From assembly GCA_016196415.1 (NCBI GenBank), contig JACPXS010000063.1, positions 1 through 9,400 of the forward strand: a stretch of 9,400 nucleotides of DNA. Reading direction: 5' to 3'. The translations under genes and the position numbers were made by a program. This DNA is from Candidatus Omnitrophota bacterium (GTDB taxonomy: Bacteria; Omnitrophota; Koll11; Aquiviventales; Aquiviventaceae). The notes under the pieces are model-generated. The model saw only the letters and a list, made by a program, of their open reading frames with translations. It did no database searches and had not been told where the DNA came from. Shown piece after piece: positions 6,501 to 9,400 of this stretch (position 1 is the first letter of the stretch; each line of letters begins with the position of its first letter).

Positions 6501-7781
6501 CTAGGTTGACTGATCGGCCAACCCTCGCAGCAGACCCATGCCGACCCACAGGAACCGAAAGTTCATGATATCAGTATTCACGCTATTCACCAACAGCCCA
6601 AGCAAACCGGCGAGGAGCGCTCGGTTCATCGAGATCGATGACACCGATTCATGTCCCTGTGAGCGCCCTAGCCGAACAAATCCCCACCAGAGCCACACCA
6701 AGGTCACCCCCCCCAGCACACCGGTTTCAGCAAGCCTCCCAAGCAGTTCGGCATGGGGATCCATTTGCCGATAGGTAGCGTGAATCACTCCTTCGTGATA
6801 CGCCCGCTCCGTCTCACGATGAAAGTTGCCCAGCCCAATCCCTGTCAGCGGCTCTCGCCGGAACGCGCTCGCCGCAATGACTTTCAGCAGGTAATAGCCC
6901 ATCGGATTATAGGACACGCTGATCGTGACCCGTGAGGCGCCGCGCTCCTGATCTTGGAACGCGTAATAATACGGAGGCGGCGCGACCTGGGCATCCCGAT
7001 CCACCGCCAGCCGAACATTTCGAATGGCAACGACCAGCATGGCATTCGTCCCCACGAAGGCCGCCACAAACACCAGGCTCAAGATGACGCGCAGGAATCG
7101 TCGCGCCCTCGTGGCGCCCCAGTAATGCCAGAGGCTGAACAGCGCGGCTCCAAGACACCCCACGAGGCTGTAGGTCATGGTGAACACCGCGGCAAGCGCA
7201 ACGAGGAGGATGGCGAAGCCCTCCCATCGCTTGGTGAGGAGGTGCGCGGACCCCACGGTCACACTGAGTAAGAGCGGCAGCGCAAAGGTCAGGTAGTTGC
7301 AGAAAAAAGCTGGTGTCATCAATGGGCCTTTAATGCGAACGACTGGGCCGAGGATTGGAATTGACACCGGCTCATAGAGCAGTGGTGACCGGGCTCCCCA
7401 CAGCGCAGACTGTGTCCACGCCAGCAGTGCCAGGGTCGCCAGCAGCGTGGCTCCCCACGCACACCACGACCTCACCTGCAGCGCGCCGGCACGCTCGCGG
7501 CCAATGCCACGGAACACCAGATAGACCAGTCCCAAATACACCTGTTTCGTCAATTCGAGACTGCTCTGCCTCACGTCGGCTGTGGCTCTCAAGGAGACCA
7601 GAGACGCAGCGAGATACAGCGCGATCAAGCGATCAACACGGCGAACCGTCATCGACGCAGCGTTCCCCGGCATCAGCAGGACAATGAGCAGCCCTCCAAA
7701 GACCACATCAGCCCATTGAATCCCCCACGGAAACGGCGACCAACCAATCGGCACCAAGCTCACGTAGCTGAAGATGAGCAC
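6501..7781 (-). CDS. Wzy/O-antigen-polymerase-like polytopic membrane protein
   Basis: A 426-residue protein with many hydrophobic segments, probably an O-antigen or exopolysaccharide polymerase of the Wzy_C superfamily acting on lipid-linked repeats in the periplasm. The C-terminal half has the family pattern REPLTGIGLGNFHRE (about residues 309-323), then a large loop ending DPHAELLGRLAETG (about 341-354) with the expected histidine, and further membrane helices. Where most relatives carry a Ser/Thr-Arg-Gly type motif at the start of the domain, this protein reads TMTYSLVGCLG and has no arginine. A long extracytoplasmic loop around residues 255-290 contains a proline/tyrosine stretch (PPPYYY). 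I chose the GTG at 7781 because GGGGGAG (7796-7790) lies 8 bases before it. The GTG at 7790 would overlap that ribosome site. It begins about 38 bases after the methyltransferase stop. Polymerase rather than ligase is inferred. Confidence 0.82.
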   Translation of the reverse strand: MLIFSYVSLVPIGWSPFPWGIQWADVVFGGLLIVLLMPGNAASMTVRRVDRLIALYLAASLVSLRATADVRQSSLELTKQVYLGLVYLVFRGIGRERAGALQVRSWCAWGATLLATLALLAWTQSALWGARSPLLYEPVSIPILGPVVRIKGPLMTPAFFCNYLTFALPLLLSVTVGSAHLLTKRWEGFAILLVALAAVFTMTYSLVGCLGAALFSLWHYWGATRARRFLRVILSLVFVAAFVGTNAMLVVAIRNVRLAVDRDAQVAPPPYYYAFQDQERGASRVTISVSYNPMGYYLLKVIAASAFRREPLTGIGLGNFHRETERAYHEGVIHATYRQMDPHAELLGRLAETGVLGGVTLVWLWWGFVRLGRSQGHESVSSISMNRALLAGLLGLLVNSVNTDIMNFRFLWVGMGLLRGLADQST

Positions 7782-7789
7782 GGTGAGCA

Positions 7790-7796
7790 CTCCCCC
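7790..7796 (-). promoter_or_regulatory. Shine-Dalgarno GGGGGAG that decides the polymerase start
   Basis: On the coding strand GGGGGAG ends 8 bases before the GTG at 7781. It overlaps the other candidate GTG at 7790, which argues against that codon as the initiator. Confidence 0.5.
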
Positions 7797-7819
7797 AGGT
7801 TGTCGGAATCGCTGCGCGC

Positions 7820-8677
7820 TCAGGAGACGGCCTTTTGAGCAATGACCAGCATGATATCGTACAGATTCACATAGACATCATGCCGGACCACCCCGAATGT
7901 TTTGGCAATCCCATACAGGCGCTGGAGCACCTGTGGTTTCCGATAGGAGCAGAGGCGATGCAGCATCGTATTCAGACTTCGCGAGAACCCGACGTATCGG
8001 ATCTCCAGGGCCTTCAGACCGTTCCGGCTTAAGAGTTGCGTGAGGGTTCGGCGAGAAAAATAGTGAATGTGAAACGGCGGGTCATAGAGCCGCCACGCTG
8101 GGCCCTGCAGCCGAGCCATCAGACTCCCCGCATCACCCGTGGTCAGTGCCACCACGCCGCCCGGTTTCAGGATCTTGGAGATCTGTGCGACGTACCCGGC
8201 AGGGTGCCGCAAATGCTCAATGGTATCCCACATCGTCACCACATCATACGTCGCGTCCTCGATCGGCGTCGTGAGCAGCTCTCCACACGTCACAGGCAGA
8301 CCGAGTTGCTCTCTCGCGAAGGTGGTGGCACCCCCAGCCACATCAATGCCGTGAACCTTCCAGTGCCGACGGGCCATGTCAAGAAAAAACCCAAACGCAC
8401 AGCCGACATCCAGGAGACATCCTCCTGGCCGATACGGCCTGAGGATGTTGATAAAGCGGGCAAAGTTCTTCTGCAGGATGGCCTGATCGCTCCGATAGTC
8501 CGCATACGATCCGTTCGAAAAAAATGAAGTCTCGTACAATCGAAAGAGCTCCGCGTCGGATAACTCTAAGCGGATCGTCAGATGGCCACAGCGAACGCAG
8601 CGAAAGAACTCGTAGCCATCCTTTGAGAACAACTGGCGGTATTGCTGCGCCTGACAGATCTCGCATGCGGTGGTCAT
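7820..8677 (-). CDS. Class I SAM-dependent methyltransferase with N-terminal zinc ribbon
   Basis: A 285-residue enzyme that transfers a methyl group from S-adenosylmethionine, probably to a sugar of the glycan or its nucleotide precursor. Four cysteines form CxxC (5, 8) and CxxC (27, 30), a small zinc ribbon often found in front of polysaccharide-cluster methyltransferases. The Rossmann methyltransferase core (Methyltransf_11/23 type) starts with LLDVGCAFGFFLD (88-100, motif I). The acidic residue of HGIDV (D112) is placed to bind the ribose. YDVVTMWDTIEHL (144-156) is motif IV, and ILKPGG follows. The C-terminal third, with HIHYFSRRTL, is typical of this group. The ATG at 8677 overlaps the TGA of the preceding glycosyltransferase as ATGA, which indicates translational coupling. 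Whether it makes O- or C-methyl sugars, and on which substrate, is not visible. The loss of any catalytic step cannot be judged. Confidence 0.92.
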   Translation of the reverse strand: MTTACEICQAQQYRQLFSKDGYEFFRCVRCGHLTIRLELSDAELFRLYETSFFSNGSYADYRSDQAILQKNFARFINILRPYRPGGCLLDVGCAFGFFLDMARRHWKVHGIDVAGGATTFAREQLGLPVTCGELLTTPIEDATYDVVTMWDTIEHLRHPAGYVAQISKILKPGGVVALTTGDAGSLMARLQGPAWRLYDPPFHIHYFSRRTLTQLLSRNGLKALEIRYVGFSRSLNTMLHRLCSYRKPQVLQRLYGIAKTFGVVRHDVYVNLYDIMLVIAQKAVS

Positions 8678-9387
8678 GGTGAGCCAGCGTGCAGGGTGCC
8701 CCAGAGTTTCGCCAGATTCCAGACAACCTGCGGGCCGCGCTTCATCAGGGAGACGTAGGTCGGTTGCCGAAGCTCGTGAACATGCACGGGGATTTCGATG
8801 ATTTGGAGACCTGCGCGTTGGGCACGCAGCACAAGCTCGGTATCAAAAATAAAGTGATCGGTCACACAGTGTTCGATAACGGGAGCCAATGGCTCTCGCT
8901 TGAAGGCCTTCACGCCATGCGTATCCGTCCCCCGGAATCCGAATGTCCGCCGCAACACCCAGTTAAAACTTCGCGTAATGGCTTTGCGAACAAGCGGCCG
9001 CTCATCTCGCGAACCCGGCATGGCCTTGGAACCGATCACCAAATCATAGTGGTTCAGCTTCCCCAGAGACGACCGGACAAAATCCATATCCCAGAAATCG
9101 ACATTGGTGAGCAGCACGGTGTCGTGTTGACAGACCGCGATCGCGTGTTTGAGGGCGAGCCCATAATTCGGTGTCGGCAACCGTTCAATATGAACTTCCG
9201 GGTGCGCTCGCTGTAGCTCCTGTGCGATGAGCAAGGTGCCATCGGTGCTTCCGTTTTCGCAAATCACAATATCGAACTGCACCCCTAACTGCCGCAATTC
9301 ACCCCGCATGCGGCTAATCGAGCGGCGGAGAATGTTCGCTTCATTACACACAGGCACCACGACCGAAAACGGAGAACCGAAACACAC
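8674..9387 (-). CDS. Family 2 glycosyltransferase, DPM1-like, with an NVD in place of DXD
   Basis: A 237-residue GT-A glycosyltransferase, probably acting on a lipid-linked acceptor or polyprenyl phosphate. FSVVVPVCNEA (7-17) is the first strand, ENGSTDG (44-50) the nucleotide-binding loop, and GSK (119-121), TDTHGVKAF (154-162) and FDTEL (181-185) are subfamily blocks shared with the GT2 at the other end of the window. The metal-binding triad reads NVD (95-97) instead of DAD or DXD. The enzyme is otherwise full length, so activity is likely but not certain. The GTG at 9387 is supported by AAGGGG (9398-9393) 5 bases upstream. The frame remains open to the window edge, so an upstream start cannot be excluded. 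The gene overlaps the methyltransferase start by 4 bases. It is the first gene seen here; any promoter lies outside the window. Confidence 0.9.
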   Translation of the reverse strand: MCFGSPFSVVVPVCNEANILRRSISRMRGELRQLGVQFDIVICENGSTDGTLLIAQELQRAHPEVHIERLPTPNYGLALKHAIAVCQHDTVLLTNVDFWDMDFVRSSLGKLNHYDLVIGSKAMPGSRDERPLVRKAITRSFNWVLRRTFGFRGTDTHGVKAFKREPLAPVIEHCVTDHFIFDTELVLRAQRAGLQIIEIPVHVHELRQPTYVSLMKRGPQVVWNLAKLWGTLHAGSP

Positions 9388-9400
9388 AGCAGCCCCTTGC

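Noticed and set aside
5774..6568. 264-codon plus-strand frame
   Set aside because: Antisense shadow of the GT4 gene and the end of the polymerase gene, with no recognisable motifs and no ribosome site.
1..9400. CRISPR array, tRNA, rRNA, phage or toxin-antitoxin genes
   Set aside because: No regularly spaced direct repeats, no cloverleaf or rRNA-like sequence, and every coding frame with support belongs to glycan synthesis.

Overview
The window is one stretch of a bacterial surface-polysaccharide (exopolysaccharide or O-antigen type) gene cluster. All eight complete genes, and a probable ninth cut by the left edge, lie on the minus strand, so transcription runs from position 9400 towards 1. 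The base composition is GC-rich. The lipid-linked-sugar chemistry (WecA-type phosphotransferase, Wzy/WaaL-type membrane proteins, DPM1-like glycosyltransferases) suggests a Gram-negative-type envelope. I cannot assign a phylum from sequence alone. GC-rich environmental lineages such as Omnitrophota, Nitrospirota or NC10 are possible, but that is a guess.

In order of transcription, the first block is a family 2 glycosyltransferase (9387-8674), a zinc-ribbon SAM methyltransferase (8677-7820), a Wzy/O-antigen-ligase-family membrane protein (7781-6501) and a GT4 glycosyltransferase (6472-5258). A 334-bp gap follows, the only sizeable one in the window. It is almost filled by a 265-bp non-coding element (4958-5222) with 19-bp near-perfect terminal inverted repeats, internal hairpins and a possible imperfect 8-bp target duplication. 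This looks like a MITE. The second block is an NAD-dependent nucleotide-sugar epimerase (4923-3859), a 610-residue fusion of a WecA-like phosphotransferase with the membrane and nucleotide-binding N-terminal half of a WbpM/FlaA1-type protein (3855-2023), an O-antigen ligase (2026-785), a DPM1-like GT2 (778-68) and the probable start of another gene (59 to the edge).

Inferred pathway: the epimerase makes or modifies a nucleotide sugar. The WecA half of the fusion loads a sugar-1-phosphate onto undecaprenyl phosphate on the cytoplasmic face. The GT4 and GT2 enzymes extend the chain or make polyprenyl-phosphate sugars, and the methyltransferase modifies a residue. The two Wzy_C-type membrane proteins would act as polymerase and ligase. 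No flippase (Wzx), chain-length regulator or export gene is present, so the cluster extends beyond the window. Most junctions are tight (two are ATGA overlaps), which fits co-transcription and translational coupling.

The content is mostly ordinary for such clusters. The points most worth a second look are the palindromic insertion element inside the operon, the WecA-WbpM fusion that lacks a dehydratase domain, the uncertain GT4 start (possible ATT codon), the polymerase-like protein without the usual family arginine, and a hairpin over the ligase/GT2 junction.
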